Origin: CAVVUC01 sp963751395
GTDB lineage: Bacteria > Verrucomicrobiota > Verrucomicrobiia > Chthoniobacterales > Chthoniobacteraceae
Direction of reading: 5' to 3'
NCBI GenBank assembly: GCA_963751395.1
Contig: CAVVUC010000001.1
Location: 1,736,001 to 1,800,000 of the forward strand
Length of the DNA: 64,000 nucleotides
Shown: positions 47,730 to 57,576 of the stretch, one piece after another
Position numbering within the stretch: the stretch's first letter is position 1
Layout of the letters: the number at the start of each line of letters is the position of its first letter
Position numbers and translations under genes: made by a program
Notes under the pieces: model-generated
What the model was told of the DNA's origin: nothing
The model's input: the letters and a program-made list of their open reading frames with translations, nothing else
Databases searched by the model: none

Positions 47730-48173
47730 ATGGAAACAACCAAACCGACCGTCCTGATTCTTTGCACCGGCAACTCCTGTCGCAGCCATATCGCTGAAGG
47801 CATCCTTCGACATGCGGCCGGTGACCTGATGGAAGTCCACAGCGCCGGTTCCAGGCCGGCCGGTTATGTGCATCCCAGAGCGATCCAGGTGCTCAAGGAA
47901 ATCGGCATCGACATTACCAGCCACACGTCGAAGCACATGAACGACTTTCTTAACCGGGACGTGACCACCGTCATCACCGTTTGCGGCAATGCGGACCAGG
48001 CGTGCCCGATGTTTCCCGGACAGGTGAATCGTTACCACTGGGGGTTCGAGGACCCGGCGCATGCGACAGGGAGCGAAGATGAAGTCCTCCAGGTTTTCCG
48101 GCAGGTGCGCGATCAGATCAAATTGGTCTTCGAGGCTTACGCAGCGGGTTATCGGGAGGCTCTGCAACACTGA
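47730..48173 (+). CDS. arsC: Arsenate reductase, low-molecular-weight phosphatase type
   Basis: 147 residues from METTKPTVLI. The P-loop CTGNSCRS is the CX5R site of thioredoxin-coupled ArsC. Further Cys, used in the disulphide cascade, are in VITVCGNADQACPMFPG, and DPAHATGS contains the general-acid Asp. It reduces arsenate to arsenite for export by Acr3. Middle gene of the arsenic operon; the next gene starts seven bases after its stop. Confidence 0.94.
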   Translation: METTKPTVLILCTGNSCRSHIAEGILRHAAGDLMEVHSAGSRPAGYVHPRAIQVLKEIGIDITSHTSKHMNDFLNRDVTTVITVCGNADQACPMFPGQVNRYHWGFEDPAHATGSEDEVLQVFRQVRDQIKLVFEAYAAGYREALQH

Positions 48174-48179
48174 CACACC

Positions 48180-49253
48180 ATGGAAAATCAAAAACGACTG
48201 GCTTTCTTTGAACGCTATCTCACGGTCTGGGTGTTCCTGTGCATGGTTGCCGGACTATTGCTCGGCAGGTTTGCTCCCGGACTTACCGAGAGTCTTAGCA
48301 AGATGGAATTCGGCAAAGGCTCGCAGGTCAACGTGCCCATCGCGGTGCTGATCTGGCTGATGATTTTTCCCATGATGCTGAAGATCGACTTCGGCTCGCT
48401 TGGAGGCATCGCGCGCAAGCCCAAGGGACTGCTCGTCACGCTGTTTGTGAACTGGCTCGTCAAACCCTTCAGCATGGCCTTCCTTGCGTGGGTCTTTTTC
48501 CAACACGTCTTCAAAGCCTGGGTCGAGCCCGAGATGGCGAAGAATTACACCGCCGGACTCATCATCCTGGCCGCCGCGCCCTGCACGGCGATGGTATTTG
48601 TGTGGAGCTACCTGACCGACGGCGACCCGGCTTACACGCTCGTGCAGGTGGCGGTGAACGACTTGATCATGCTTGTCGCGTTCGCTCCGATCGTGATGTT
48701 CCTTTGCGGCGTGGCCAACGTGGTCGTGCCCTCGAAGGTGCTCATCACCTCGGTCGTGGTGTTCATCGTCATTCCGCTGGCCGCCGGCTACTTCACGCGC
48801 TCGGCGCTGTTGAAGACGCACGGGAACGATTGGTTCGAGCAGAGTTTCCTGCCCAAGTTTCACCCGGTGACTGTCTTCGCGCTCCTCGCGACGCTGGTGC
48901 TGATCTTCGCCTTTCAGTCGAAAAACCTGACGACCCGCTGGTTTGCCGTGGTGCTGATTGCGGTGCCGATCATCATCCAGGTCTATTTCAACTCGAGCCT
49001 CACCTATCTGCTGATGCGCTGGTTGAAGGTGCCGCACAACATCGCTTCGCCCGGTTCGCTCATCGGCGCGAGCAACTTCTTCGAGCTGGCCGTGGCCGTG
49101 GCCATCACGCTCTTCGGCCCCAGTTCCGGCGCGGCGCTGGCGTGCGTGGTCGGCGTGCTGGTGGAAGTGCCCGTGATGCTGTCGGTGTGCAAAGTCTGCA
49201 ACACCTCGCGCGGCTGGTATGAGGGCAGTCTTATCAAGAACACAAACCGATGA
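48180..49253 (+). CDS. acr3: Arsenite efflux permease Acr3
   Basis: 357 residues with ten membrane helices. The essential Cys is in AAAPCTAMVFVWSYL (helix 4) and the essential Glu in VLVEVPVMLSVCKV (helix 9), both characteristic of Acr3. It exports arsenite with the proton gradient. Last gene of arsR, arsC, acr3. Convergent with the sigma-54 activator gene, 13 bases apart. Confidence 0.95.
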   Translation: MENQKRLAFFERYLTVWVFLCMVAGLLLGRFAPGLTESLSKMEFGKGSQVNVPIAVLIWLMIFPMMLKIDFGSLGGIARKPKGLLVTLFVNWLVKPFSMAFLAWVFFQHVFKAWVEPEMAKNYTAGLIILAAAPCTAMVFVWSYLTDGDPAYTLVQVAVNDLIMLVAFAPIVMFLCGVANVVVPSKVLITSVVVFIVIPLAAGYFTRSALLKTHGNDWFEQSFLPKFHPVTVFALLATLVLIFAFQSKNLTTRWFAVVLIAVPIIIQVYFNSSLTYLLMRWLKVPHNIASPGSLIGASNFFELAVAVAITLFGPSSGAALACVVGVLVEVPVMLSVCKVCNTSRGWYEGSLIKNTNR

Positions 49254-49265
49254 AGAAGTTGCAAA

Positions 49266-50654
49266 TCACCCAGGAGCGCCACTTTTTCGCGGACCGCCTG
49301 AATCCTTGCTGGCACGCTTGAGTTTGTAATGGAGCGTGCGGCGACTGATGCCGAGCAGCTTTGCTGCCTCGGTACGGTTTCCTGCCGCCTTTGCCAGCGT
49401 CTGGGAAATCAGTTCGTTTTCGAGTTGATCCAAAGTCATTCCCGCGAACGTGGGGACGCGGTTTTTCTCATGTTTTCCATCGAGGAACGCAGGAAAGTCT
49501 GAAGACTCGATTCGTCGAACGGGCGCGGTGAGCACCAACCTCTCCACAATGTTGCGTAACTGGCGGACATTGCCCGGCCAGGCGAAGGCTTGGAGAGTGC
49601 GAATCGCGTCCTTGCTGAATTCCTTGCCTTGTCTTCCATGTTTGGCGGCAAAGTGCCGGCAGAGCCTTTCGACCAAAGGCGGAATGTCTTCAGGGCGATC
49701 CCTTAGCGGAGACAGATGGATGGTGATAACATTGAGCCGATAAAGCAGATCTTCGCGGAAGGCGCCTTCGATGCACTCGTTTTCCAACTTCTTGTTTGTT
49801 GCTGCCACGATCCGTGCATTCGCGCGAACAATCGACTTGCTGCCGATGGGGCGGAAAAACCCGTCCTCCAGCACGCGCAACAGGTCCGCCTGGCCAAGGC
49901 GGGGGAGGTCGCCAATCTCGTCCAGGAACAATGTTCCTTCCCGTGCCAGTTCAAAACGGCCCGGCTTGTCGGAAATCGCTCCGGTAAACGCTCCACGCAG
50001 GTGGCCGAAGAATTCCGACTCGATCAAGGTTTCCGGAAGCGCGGCGCAGTTCACCGCAACGAACGGGCCGCCCTTGCGGCGACTTTTTTCGTGAATCGCG
50101 CGGGCTGCCAGTTCCTTGCCCGTGCCGCTCTCCCCTTGAATCAGCACGGTCACATCGGTGGGGGCGACTTGGTCGATGATCCGCTGCACCTCCTTCATCG
50201 CGGTGCTCTTGCCAACAAAAATGTCCACGTCGGCGCGCTTCTTCAGTCGTTCGCGGATGGCAGGATCTACAGCCACGAGCGCTTGATGATCGAGGGCCTG
50301 AAGCACCGACCTCAGGATGTATTCGTTTTCGGCCGGCCAAGCCAGATAATCGAAAGCTCCATGATGGATCGCATCCATTGCCGTGCGGATGGTGCCCCCC
50401 TCGCTCACAAAAATAAACTGCGTGTCAGGCGACAAATCCCGGAGGCTTTTCATCAGGACGAGTCCATCGGATCGCCCGGTGTCGAACGACTTTACGATGA
50501 TGTTGAACCGCTCCCTGGCAGCCAGATCGCGCACGGCGCGTTCAGTAGTGGCGCTCTGGACCCGGTAGCCCTCCGCTTCCAGCACACGCGAAATGCCGGG
50601 CGCATAACGACCCTGGCGGTCGATGATGAGAATTGCCACTTTGGCTGGATTCAT
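49266..50654 (-). CDS. Sigma-54-dependent NtrC-type activator with degenerate receiver
   Basis: About 462 residues from MNPAKVAILII. Domain order: receiver-like (1-120), AAA+ (about 135-370), Fis-type HTH (about 415-455). The AAA+ module is intact: Walker A GESGTGKE, GAFTGA loop (RGAFTGAISDK), Walker B GTLFLDEIGDL, arginine region. The receiver has lost its phosphorylation site: Asp is Ser (NIIVKSFDTGRSDG), the acidic pair is DR, and the switch Lys is Trp (LAWPA). HTH ends TEAAKLLGISRRTLHYKLK. It is therefore controlled otherwise than by phosphorylation. It is divergent from the zinc-ribbon and hydrogenase-like genes, so it may control them; I see no clear -24/-12 site. Confidence 0.9.
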   Translation of the reverse strand: MNPAKVAILIIDRQGRYAPGISRVLEAEGYRVQSATTERAVRDLAARERFNIIVKSFDTGRSDGLVLMKSLRDLSPDTQFIFVSEGGTIRTAMDAIHHGAFDYLAWPAENEYILRSVLQALDHQALVAVDPAIRERLKKRADVDIFVGKSTAMKEVQRIIDQVAPTDVTVLIQGESGTGKELAARAIHEKSRRKGGPFVAVNCAALPETLIESEFFGHLRGAFTGAISDKPGRFELAREGTLFLDEIGDLPRLGQADLLRVLEDGFFRPIGSKSIVRANARIVAATNKKLENECIEGAFREDLLYRLNVITIHLSPLRDRPEDIPPLVERLCRHFAAKHGRQGKEFSKDAIRTLQAFAWPGNVRQLRNIVERLVLTAPVRRIESSDFPAFLDGKHEKNRVPTFAGMTLDQLENELISQTLAKAAGNRTEAAKLLGISRRTLHYKLKRASKDSGGPRKSGAPG

Positions 50655-50817
50655 GGGTTGAACGTAGCGCAATAATTCGCTTCTTGTCGCGCAAACTTTG
50701 CGCGCTTTTGGCTTGGTCAACGGCCCGCCCTTGGATGGCAACTTTCATAAGATGCTGATATTCTGTATCATGTAACTTATCTGCCATGTCTGGCGCGTTT
50801 GATGCAAACAGGCGGGC

Positions 50818-51213
50818 ATGCCCACACCTGCCCATATTACGAATTCAATCAAACGTCTTTGCGATCTCGAATTGGGAAGCGGAACCCTGGCCTCCGCACT
50901 CAGCAATTTGGAGAAGCATCTTGAGATCTCCAGGCTGCGCTCGATCATTCCGGCAGCCATTCTCGGGCATCACGACCGCATGCTACAGCGGGGAAAACGG
51001 AGCACGGTGCCGGTGGTCAACGGCGTTTGCTCCGCCTGCCATCTGCGCCTGCCTTTCGGACATGTCGCCCGCCTGCAAAGCAGCCAGGACCTGGAGGTCT
51101 GTGACAATTGCGGCACTTTCATTTACTCGGAACGCGTCAATGAGACGCGCGGGCTGGCGGAGTTGAAACCCGTCAAGGCGAAGCCCAAACGCATGAAAGA
51201 GCTGGTGCGATGA
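50818..51213 (+). CDS. Short C4 zinc-ribbon protein
   Basis: 131 residues. The C-terminal half is a C4 ribbon: CSACHLRLPFG and CDNCGTFIY, 30 residues apart, as in the zf-RING_7 (CT398-like) family, which usually has a long coiled coil before it. Here the coil is reduced to about 50 residues (LASALSNLEKHLEISRLR). Likely nucleic-acid or protein binding. It is the first plus-strand gene after the sigma-54 activator and the leader of the hydrogenase-like run, with about 110 bases between. Confidence 0.75.
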   Translation: MPTPAHITNSIKRLCDLELGSGTLASALSNLEKHLEISRLRSIIPAAILGHHDRMLQRGKRSTVPVVNGVCSACHLRLPFGHVARLQSSQDLEVCDNCGTFIYSERVNETRGLAELKPVKAKPKRMKELVR

Positions 51214-51322
51214 GCCTCCCGAGGCATCGCCCCGCCTTTCATTATTCAACCGGGACGCGATGTGCGGCGGCGGAGATAAGGCTGGAGTCGGCGGAGGCTT
51301 CGGTTCATCGTTCTCCTCGGCC

Positions 51323-53278
51323 ATGAACATCGGTCTCATGCTTTTTGTCGCCGCAACCGGGATGTTCCTGGGCATTCTGTTTGGGCGTGCCATGCCACGT
51401 CTCTGGCTGGCCACGACGCTTGTGGGGGTGATCCCGGCACTCGTGGCGGCGGTTGCTGTGCTGGCGGGCGGAAACGAATGGGAATGGCGCGGCGGATTTT
51501 CGATCGGAGGCGAACCTCTGCACCTGCGACTGGACGGAGTCAGCGCCTTGTTTCTCGTTTTGCTGTGCGTGGTCGGCGGAGCCGCCTCGGTCTATGGACG
51601 CGAGTATTGGGCCGACGCGGCGCATCCGCGTTCCGCCCGTACGGGCCGCGTGTGGTGGAGCGTGATGTTGTTGAGCCTCGGACTCGTGCTGCTCGCTTCC
51701 AATGGACTGCATTTTCTCATCGCGTGGGAACTCTTCACGCTCAGCGCGTATTTCCTGATCACATTGGACCGTCAGCCGGCCCGAAGTGCGCGCGGCGGGC
51801 TGGCTTTACCTCGTCGTCTTCGCACGCAGCCGTGCTCGCCCTCTTTGCCTTCTTCGCCACGCTGGCGGCTCGCACCGGAAGCTGGGAACTCGGACCCATG
51901 CGCGAACACGCCGAGCTGGCGCCGCTGTTCTGGCTGGCGCTTTTCGGGTTCGGCATGAAGGCGGGCCTGTTCCCGTTGCACATCTGGCTGCCCGTCGGCA
52001 CACGCCAACGCTCCAAGCCATGTCTCGGCGATGCTGTCGGGCGTGACCATCAAGATGGGCATTTACGGGCTCGTGCGTTTCAGCGGCTGGCTGCCCGTGC
52101 CGGTCGGCGCGGGCTGGGTGGTGGCGGCGCTCGGCGTGGCCAGCGCGGTGCTGGGTGTCGCGTTCGCGCTGGGGCAGCATGACCTCAAACGCCTGCTCGC
52201 TTATCACAGCGTCGAGAACATCGGCATCATTCTCATCGGACTCGGCTTTGCGCTCGTGGCGGTCGAGCAGGGCGATCGCCGCCTGGGGCCGGCTGGCGCT
52301 GGCGGGCGGGCTGCTGCATGTCTGGAATCACGGCTTGTTCAAGGCGCTGCTGTTTTTTGGGGCCGGCTCGGTGTTGCATGCGACCGGCACGCGGGAGATG
52401 AGCCGGTTGGGCGGGCTGTGGCGCGCGATGCCGTGGACCGCCGGGCTGTTCGCGCCTGGGGGCGGCGGCGATCTGCGGCCTGCCGCCGCTCAACGGCTTT
52501 GTCAGCGAATGGCTGGTCTATCTCGGCCTGTTCGACGCGACCATCTCGCGCGGTCCGTCGGCCTGGGCCGCGATTCCGGCGGCGATTCTGCTCGGCGTGA
52601 CGGGGGCGCTGGCGCTGGCGTGTTTCGTAAAAGTGTGCGGCGTGGTCTTCCTCGGCGCCCCGCGCTCGGATGCGGCCGTGCATGCGCACGAATGCGGACC
52701 TTCCATGCGCGGAGCGATGCTTTTGCTGGCGGGCGCGTGTGTGGCGATCGGGCTCGCGCCGGTGGTGTTCTGGCCGGCGGTCGCGCGCGCGGTCGGAGAC
52801 TGGCGTCCTGTCTGGGCCGGCGCGGAGGCGCCCGCGCCGCTGTTCTCGCTCGGCCTGGTTCACGTTGCGCTGGCAGTGCTCGCGGCGGCCGCGGCCTGGT
52901 GGCTTTGGCAGCGGGTGCTGCGGCATGGACTGAGCCGCGCGCTTGACGTGGGATTGCGGCTACGCGGCTCCGACGGCCCGCATGCAATACACGGCAGGCT
53001 CATTTGCCGGAATCATCACCGAATGGTTTGCGTGGATTTTGCGCCCGGAGCGACACGAGCACCGCCCCGAAGTCTCCTTCCCGCTTGATGCGAGTTGGGT
53101 TGAGCACACACCGGAGACAGTGCTCGATCAAGTCGTCGAACCGGCGGGCGGCGTGGTCATGCGCTTGTCATTGGCGGCGCGGAGCCTCCAGCACGGACGG
53201 GTGCAATCCTACCTGTTCTATTTGCTGATCGGTCTCGTGGCGCTGGCCATATTGGTCCTGCTGGGGGGTGGAAAATGA
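51323..53278 (+). pseudogene. HyfB-like antiporter subunit 1 of an Ehr-type complex, six one-base insertions
   Basis: A proton-translocating subunit of the NuoL/HyfB/MrpA family. The start is MNIGLMLFVA (51323), which aligns with the start of the paralogue at 54062. Family pieces appear in successive frames: WELFTLSAYFLITLDR, FGMKAGLFPLHIWLP with the conserved helix-7 Lys, RLLAYHSVENIGIILIG, LLHVWNHGLFKALLFFGAGSVLHATGT, GLPPLNGFVSEWLVYLG and a C-terminal WDCGYAAPTARMQYT domain. Breaks lie near 51780, 51825, 51990, 52275, 52457 and 52943; all are single extra bases. Corrected length is 649 residues. Either unpolished sequence or a decayed gene. Confidence 0.82.
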
Positions 53279-53357
53279 AGACGCACAGTTCCCGAACCAG
53301 GCGGTTCATTCCGGGCGTGAATGGATTTGCCAACTCTGCCAGAGTCACTTCCTCATC

Positions 53358-54065
53358 ATGTATCTGAATCTCATCCAGATTGCCGAGTCGTTCGGAGTTT
53401 CGGAAAAAGTCGTGGAGGGCTGGATCCGCGACGAAGGCCTGCCGCACACCCCGGACCGCGGGCGGCTGTTGTTTGATCGTGCACAGGTGGCGGAATGGGC
53501 GGCCAAGCGCGGACTCGCGGCGCAGGCCGGTTTTCTTGCCCCGCAGGCAGTCCGCACTCGGAACCAGTATGCAGCTCGAGCCTCCTGCTGCAGAGCGGGC
53601 GGCATCTGGCGCGACGTGCCGGCGGCGGAAGTGCCGGCCGTGTTCGAGCGCATCGTGACTGCCCTGCCGGGAGCGACGCCGCCCGTGCGCCAGCTCCTCG
53701 GGCAGCGGGTTCGCGCTCAGGGCGGCGTGACGATGGCGCCGGTCGGCGGCGGCTTCGCCCTGCCGCATCCGAGCACCCGCATCACGCTGGGCCGCGACTC
53801 CGGCACCGTGGCGTTGTTGCTCCTGCGCGATGCGCTGCCACCGAACGAAACGGTTCCCGACGGCGTGCCGGTCACGCGCCTGCTTTTCTTCATCGCGCCC
53901 TCTCCACGCGCGCATCTCGACCTGCTCGCCCGGCTGAGCCGCCTGCTTGCGCGCGGCCCGTTGCGCGAACTGCTGACGAAGGGCGCGAAGGACGAGGAGA
54001 TTTTCGCCGCCGTGGCTTTGGCTGATGAGCCTGCGAGTGCGTCGAACCCGGAGGTGAAAACGTGA
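53358..54065 (+). CDS. HTH-PTS EIIA fusion protein inside the Ehr-like operon
   Basis: 235 residues from MYLNLIQIAESFG; an upstream in-frame ATG (53268) overlaps the previous gene and is not domain-like. Residues 1-55 are an excisionase/MerR-like HTH (IAESFGVSEKVVEGWIRDEGLP, LLFDRAQVAEWA). Residues about 90-225 are a PTS EIIA type-2 (PtsN-like) domain with the phospho-acceptor His in GGGFALPHPSTRI and APSPRAHLDLLARLSRLL. EIIA domains relay phosphate or act as regulators. It lies between two HyfB-like genes; its TGA overlaps the GTG of the second (GTGA), so its synthesis is tied to the complex. Uninterrupted, unlike both neighbours. Confidence 0.83.
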   Translation: MYLNLIQIAESFGVSEKVVEGWIRDEGLPHTPDRGRLLFDRAQVAEWAAKRGLAAQAGFLAPQAVRTRNQYAARASCCRAGGIWRDVPAAEVPAVFERIVTALPGATPPVRQLLGQRVRAQGGVTMAPVGGGFALPHPSTRITLGRDSGTVALLLLRDALPPNETVPDGVPVTRLLFFIAPSPRAHLDLLARLSRLLARGPLRELLTKGAKDEEIFAAVALADEPASASNPEVKT

Positions 54066-56019
54066 CACCGGGGGTGTTGCTGCTGCTCGCAGCCGTGAGT
54101 CTGCTGGCGGGCATCGGGTTCGGGCCGCGGTTCTCGCGGACGTGGCTGGCGCTCACCCTGACGGGCACGGCGGCCGGACTGACTGCGGCGCTTCTGGCAC
54201 TGCCGGGCGGAGGGGACTGGGAGTGGCGCAGCGGATTCCTGCTGGGCGGCGAACCGCTGTCATCTGCGGCTGGACGGCGTGAGCGCGCTGTTCCTCGTGC
54301 TGCTGTCCGTGGTGGGCGGAGCCGGGGCGGTGTATGCGCGCGAGTATTGGTCGGATCAGCATTATCCCCGCCTCCGCGCCGCGAGGTCGCGCATGGTGGA
54401 GCGCTCTGGTGTTGAGCATGGGGCTGGTGCTGACGGTTTCCAACGGTCTGCATTTTCTCATCGCCTGGGAGCTGTTCGCGGTCTGCGGTTATTTTCTGAT
54501 CACGCTCGACCGTGCAACGGCGCGAGGTGCGCGCGGCGGGCTGGCTGTATCTGGCGGCGTCGCATGCCGGCACGCTTTGTCTGTTCGCGTTCTTCGCGAC
54601 ACTGGCGGCGCGCACCGGAAGCTGGGACCTCGGCCCGATGCGCGAGCAGCACGGAGCTTGCGCCGTTGTTCTGGCTGGCGCTGGTCGGTTTTGGGGTGAA
54701 GGCGGGCTTTTTTCCGCTGCACATCTGGCTGCCCTCGGCGCACGCCAACGCGCCCAGCCATGTCTCCGCCATCATGTCGGGCGTGGCCATCAAGATGGGG
54801 CATTTACGGCATCGTGCGCTTCAGCGGCTGGCTGCCGGTGCCGGCGGCGGCGGGCTGGGTGGTGATCGGGCTCGGCGCGACGAGCGCGCTGCTCGGCATC
54901 GCCTTCGCGTTTGCGCAAAACGATTTCAAACGGCTGCTCGCGTATTGCTCGGTGGAAAATATCGGCGTCATCCTGATCGGCGTCGGCGGCGCGTTGCTCG
55001 CGGTCGACGCACGGAGACGCGCCCTGGGGCCGGCTGGCGCTCGCCGGAGCGTTGCTGCATGTGTGGAATCACGGCGCGTTCAAGTCGCTGTTGTTCTTCG
55101 GTGCCGGCTCGGTGCTGCACGCGACGGGCACGCGGGAAATGAGCCGGCTGGGCGGATTGTGGCGCACGATGCCGTGGACGGCCGGGTTGTTTGCGCTCGG
55201 CTCCCTCGCCGTCTCAGGTCTGCCGCCGCTCAACGGTTTCGTCAGCGAATGGCTGGTGTATCTCGGCCTGTTCGATGCCGCGACGAGCAAGGGGCCGCCG
55301 GCGTGGGCCGCCATGCCGGCCGCGATCATGCTGGCGATGGCCGGCGCGCTGGCGCTGGCGAGTTTCGCGAAGGCGGGCGCGATGATTTTCCTCGGCGCCC
55401 CGCGCACGCAGGCCGCGGCGCAAGCGCACGAATGCGGCCACTGGATGCGCGGACCGATGCTGGCGCTGGCGGGCGTGTGCGTGACGATCGGCCTGGCGCC
55501 GATTTTATTCTGGCCGGCGGTGGCGCGCGCGGTGGGAAGCTGGCATCCGGCGTGGGAGGCGGTGGAAGCGCCCGCGCCGTTGGCCACGCTGGGATCGGTT
55601 CATCTGGCGCTGGCGATTCTGATTCTGGCGGCGGCGGCGTGGTTGTGGCGTAAGGCGCACGCCAACGGGCTGCGTCGCGGACTGACGTGGGACTGCGGCT
55701 ACGCGGCTCCGACCGCGCGGATGCAATACACCAGCGGGTCATTCGCTGGAATCGCCTCCGGGCTGGTTCGGCTGGGTGCTGCATCCGGAGCGCAACCTGC
55801 GCCGCCCGCGCGGCCATCTTCCCGGCGGAGGCGATCCGCTTGGAACGCATTCCAGAAACGGTGCTGGAGCGGATCATCGGCCCGGTCAGCGTGGTCATCA
55901 TGCAAGTGTCCACCGCCGTGCGTCGCCTGCAGCACGGACGTTTGCAGTTCTACATCCTATACGTGGTGGCGGGACTGGTCGCCATGGGAGTTCTCGTGGT
56001 ATTGGGAGGCGCGCGATGA
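54062..56019 (+). pseudogene. HyfB-like antiporter subunit 2 of an Ehr-type complex, eight one-base insertions
   Basis: Tandem paralogue of the subunit at 51323-53278, with long stretches alike at both DNA and protein level. GTG start overlapping the HTH-EIIA stop. Pieces in successive frames include WELFAVCGYFLITLDR, FGVKAGFFPLHIWLPSAHANAPSHVSAIMSG, RLLAYCSVENIGVILIG, LLHVWNHGAFKSLLFFGAG and WDCGYAAPTARMQYTSGSF (each abridged). Breaks near 54260, 54380, 54520, 54648, 54798, 55018, 55761 and 55820 are all single extra bases. Corrected length is 649 residues, equal to the paralogue. Stop overlaps the next start (ATGA). Confidence 0.82.
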
Positions 56020-56924
56020 CCTTGATACTCGACGTCGTTCTTCGTCTGGCGGTGTGGTTGCTGCTGGCGCCGCTGCTGCCGGGCATCATCAACAAGGTGA
56101 AAGCGTGGGTGGCGGGCCGCCGTGGGCCGCCGGTGCTTCAGCTTTACTACGATCTCGCGAAGCTCTGGCGAAAAGGCGTGGTGCTGAGCACGCTGGCGTC
56201 GCCGGGCTTTGTCGCTGGTCCGGCGGTGGCGTGGGTGGCGTTGATCGGAGCGGCGATGTTGATGCCGCTGGGGCCGATCGGGCGGCGATTGAGTTTTCGA
56301 GGCGACGTGCTGCTGCTGATTTACCTGCTGGCGCTGGCGCGGTTTTGCACGGCGTGGGCCGCGATGGAAACGGGGTCGGCCTTTGAAGGCATGGGCGCGG
56401 CGCGCGAGGTCAGTTACGCGGTGCTCGCCGAAGCGGCCATCGTCGCCGCCGTGCTGTCGTTGAGCGTCCAGACCGGAAGCGTTTCGCTGGTCACGATGCT
56501 GTCACCCGCGGCGGGGGCCGGCGCGGTGCTGCTGGCGGCTGGTTTGTTCACCGTGCTGCTGGCGGAAAACTGCCGCGTGCCGTTCGACGATCCCAACACT
56601 CACCTGGAACTCACGATGATCCACGAGGTCATGGTGCTCGATCACAGCGGTCCGCCGCTCGCCGTGATTTTGCACGGAGCTTCCGTCAAGCTCCTGCTGT
56701 TCGCCGTTCTGCTCACCGAGGCGGTGTTGCCGATGGGCGGTCTCGCCCCGCTCGCAGCCGTCGGCGCATTGGTGGCGGGCGTCCTGACGGTGACAATTGG
56801 CGTCGGGCTGGTCGAATCGTTTCTGGCGAGATTCGCGTTCCGCCGCGTGCCGCTGCTGCTCACGACCGCGTTTCTGCTGTGTCTGTTTGCGTTGCTGGTG
56901 GCGTGGAAAGGCGGTGCGCCATGA
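56016..56924 (+). CDS. HyfC/NuoH-like membrane subunit
   Basis: 302 residues, about eight membrane helices. It anchors the soluble arm to the antiporter subunits in complex I and hydrogenase 4 relatives. Family motifs: PGIINKVKAWVAGRRGPPVLQLYYDLAKLWRKG (abridged: GRRGPP-LQ-YYDLAKL), GSAFEGMGAAREVSY, and ENCRVPFDDPNTHLELTMIHE with the conserved acidic cluster. Starts in an ATGA overlap with the preceding subunit and ends in one with the next, so these are tightly coupled. Confidence 0.92.
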   Translation: MTLILDVVLRLAVWLLLAPLLPGIINKVKAWVAGRRGPPVLQLYYDLAKLWRKGVVLSTLASPGFVAGPAVAWVALIGAAMLMPLGPIGRRLSFRGDVLLLIYLLALARFCTAWAAMETGSAFEGMGAAREVSYAVLAEAAIVAAVLSLSVQTGSVSLVTMLSPAAGAGAVLLAAGLFTVLLAENCRVPFDDPNTHLELTMIHEVMVLDHSGPPLAVILHGASVKLLLFAVLLTEAVLPMGGLAPLAAVGALVAGVLTVTIGVGLVESFLARFAFRRVPLLLTTAFLLCLFALLVAWKGGAP

Positions 56925-57565
56925 GCGGGACTTTGAACCTTCTGATCGGTCTGGCGATGGGATTGAATCTGCTCGCGCTGGGCAGCAGCCGGTTGCCGTC
57001 GCTCATCCGCGCGATGTCGATGCAAGGCGTGGTGCTTGGAGTGATGCCGCTGCTGTTGGAGCATGGAGGGCTCGACTGGCGGGTAATGCTGGTCGCGCTG
57101 GCCACGATGGCGGGCAAGGGCGTGGTGATTCCCATTCTCCTGCGACGGGCGATGCGCGCGGCAAACATCGACCGCGAAATCGAACCCTTCATCGGCTACA
57201 TCCCGTCCCTGCTGCTCGGAGCCGGCGGCACGATCGCTGCGGTGGCTCTGGCGCGCGCCTTGCCGCTGTTGCCGGAGCACGCCGGGTCGCTCCTCGTGCC
57301 GGGCGCGATTGCCTCGGTGCTGACCGGTTTCATTTTGCTCATTGGACGGGTCAAGGCCATTTCACAGGTCTGCGGTTATTTGATTCTGGAAAATGGCATC
57401 TACCTGTTCGGCCTGCTGCTCATCCACTCGACGCCGTTGCTGGTGGAGTCAGGCATCCTGCTGGACGTCACGGTGGGCGTGTTCGTCATCGGCATCATCG
57501 TGGATCGCATCCAGCGCGCCTTCGATTCGCTCGACACCCGCAAACTCACCACGCTCCACGAATGA
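56921..57565 (+). CDS. HyfE-like membrane subunit
   Basis: 214 residues from MSGTLNLLIG, hydrophobic. Corresponds to HyfE, related to NuoK/MrpC: ALATMAGKGVVIPILLRRAMR, QVCGYLILENGIYLFGL with the conserved Glu in a membrane helix, and IGIIVDRIQRAFDSLDTRKLTTLHE near the end (shortened here). It contributes to the proton or sodium path. Start overlaps the HyfC-like stop. The GxxExxY insertion follows and separates it from the HyfF-like gene. Confidence 0.9.
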   Translation: MSGTLNLLIGLAMGLNLLALGSSRLPSLIRAMSMQGVVLGVMPLLLEHGGLDWRVMLVALATMAGKGVVIPILLRRAMRAANIDREIEPFIGYIPSLLLGAGGTIAAVALARALPLLPEHAGSLLVPGAIASVLTGFILLIGRVKAISQVCGYLILENGIYLFGLLLIHSTPLLVESGILLDVTVGVFVIGIIVDRIQRAFDSLDTRKLTTLHE

Positions 57566-57576
57566 AGGTTTTTGTT

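Noticed and set aside
50655..50817. Possible sigma-54 promoter (GG-N10-GC type) before the zinc-ribbon gene
   Set aside because: TGGCA-like words occur, but none has the GC element at the right distance.
51323..56019. Programmed frameshifting in the HyfB-like genes
   Set aside because: Fourteen sites without a common slippery sequence or pseudoknot make a programmed mechanism implausible.
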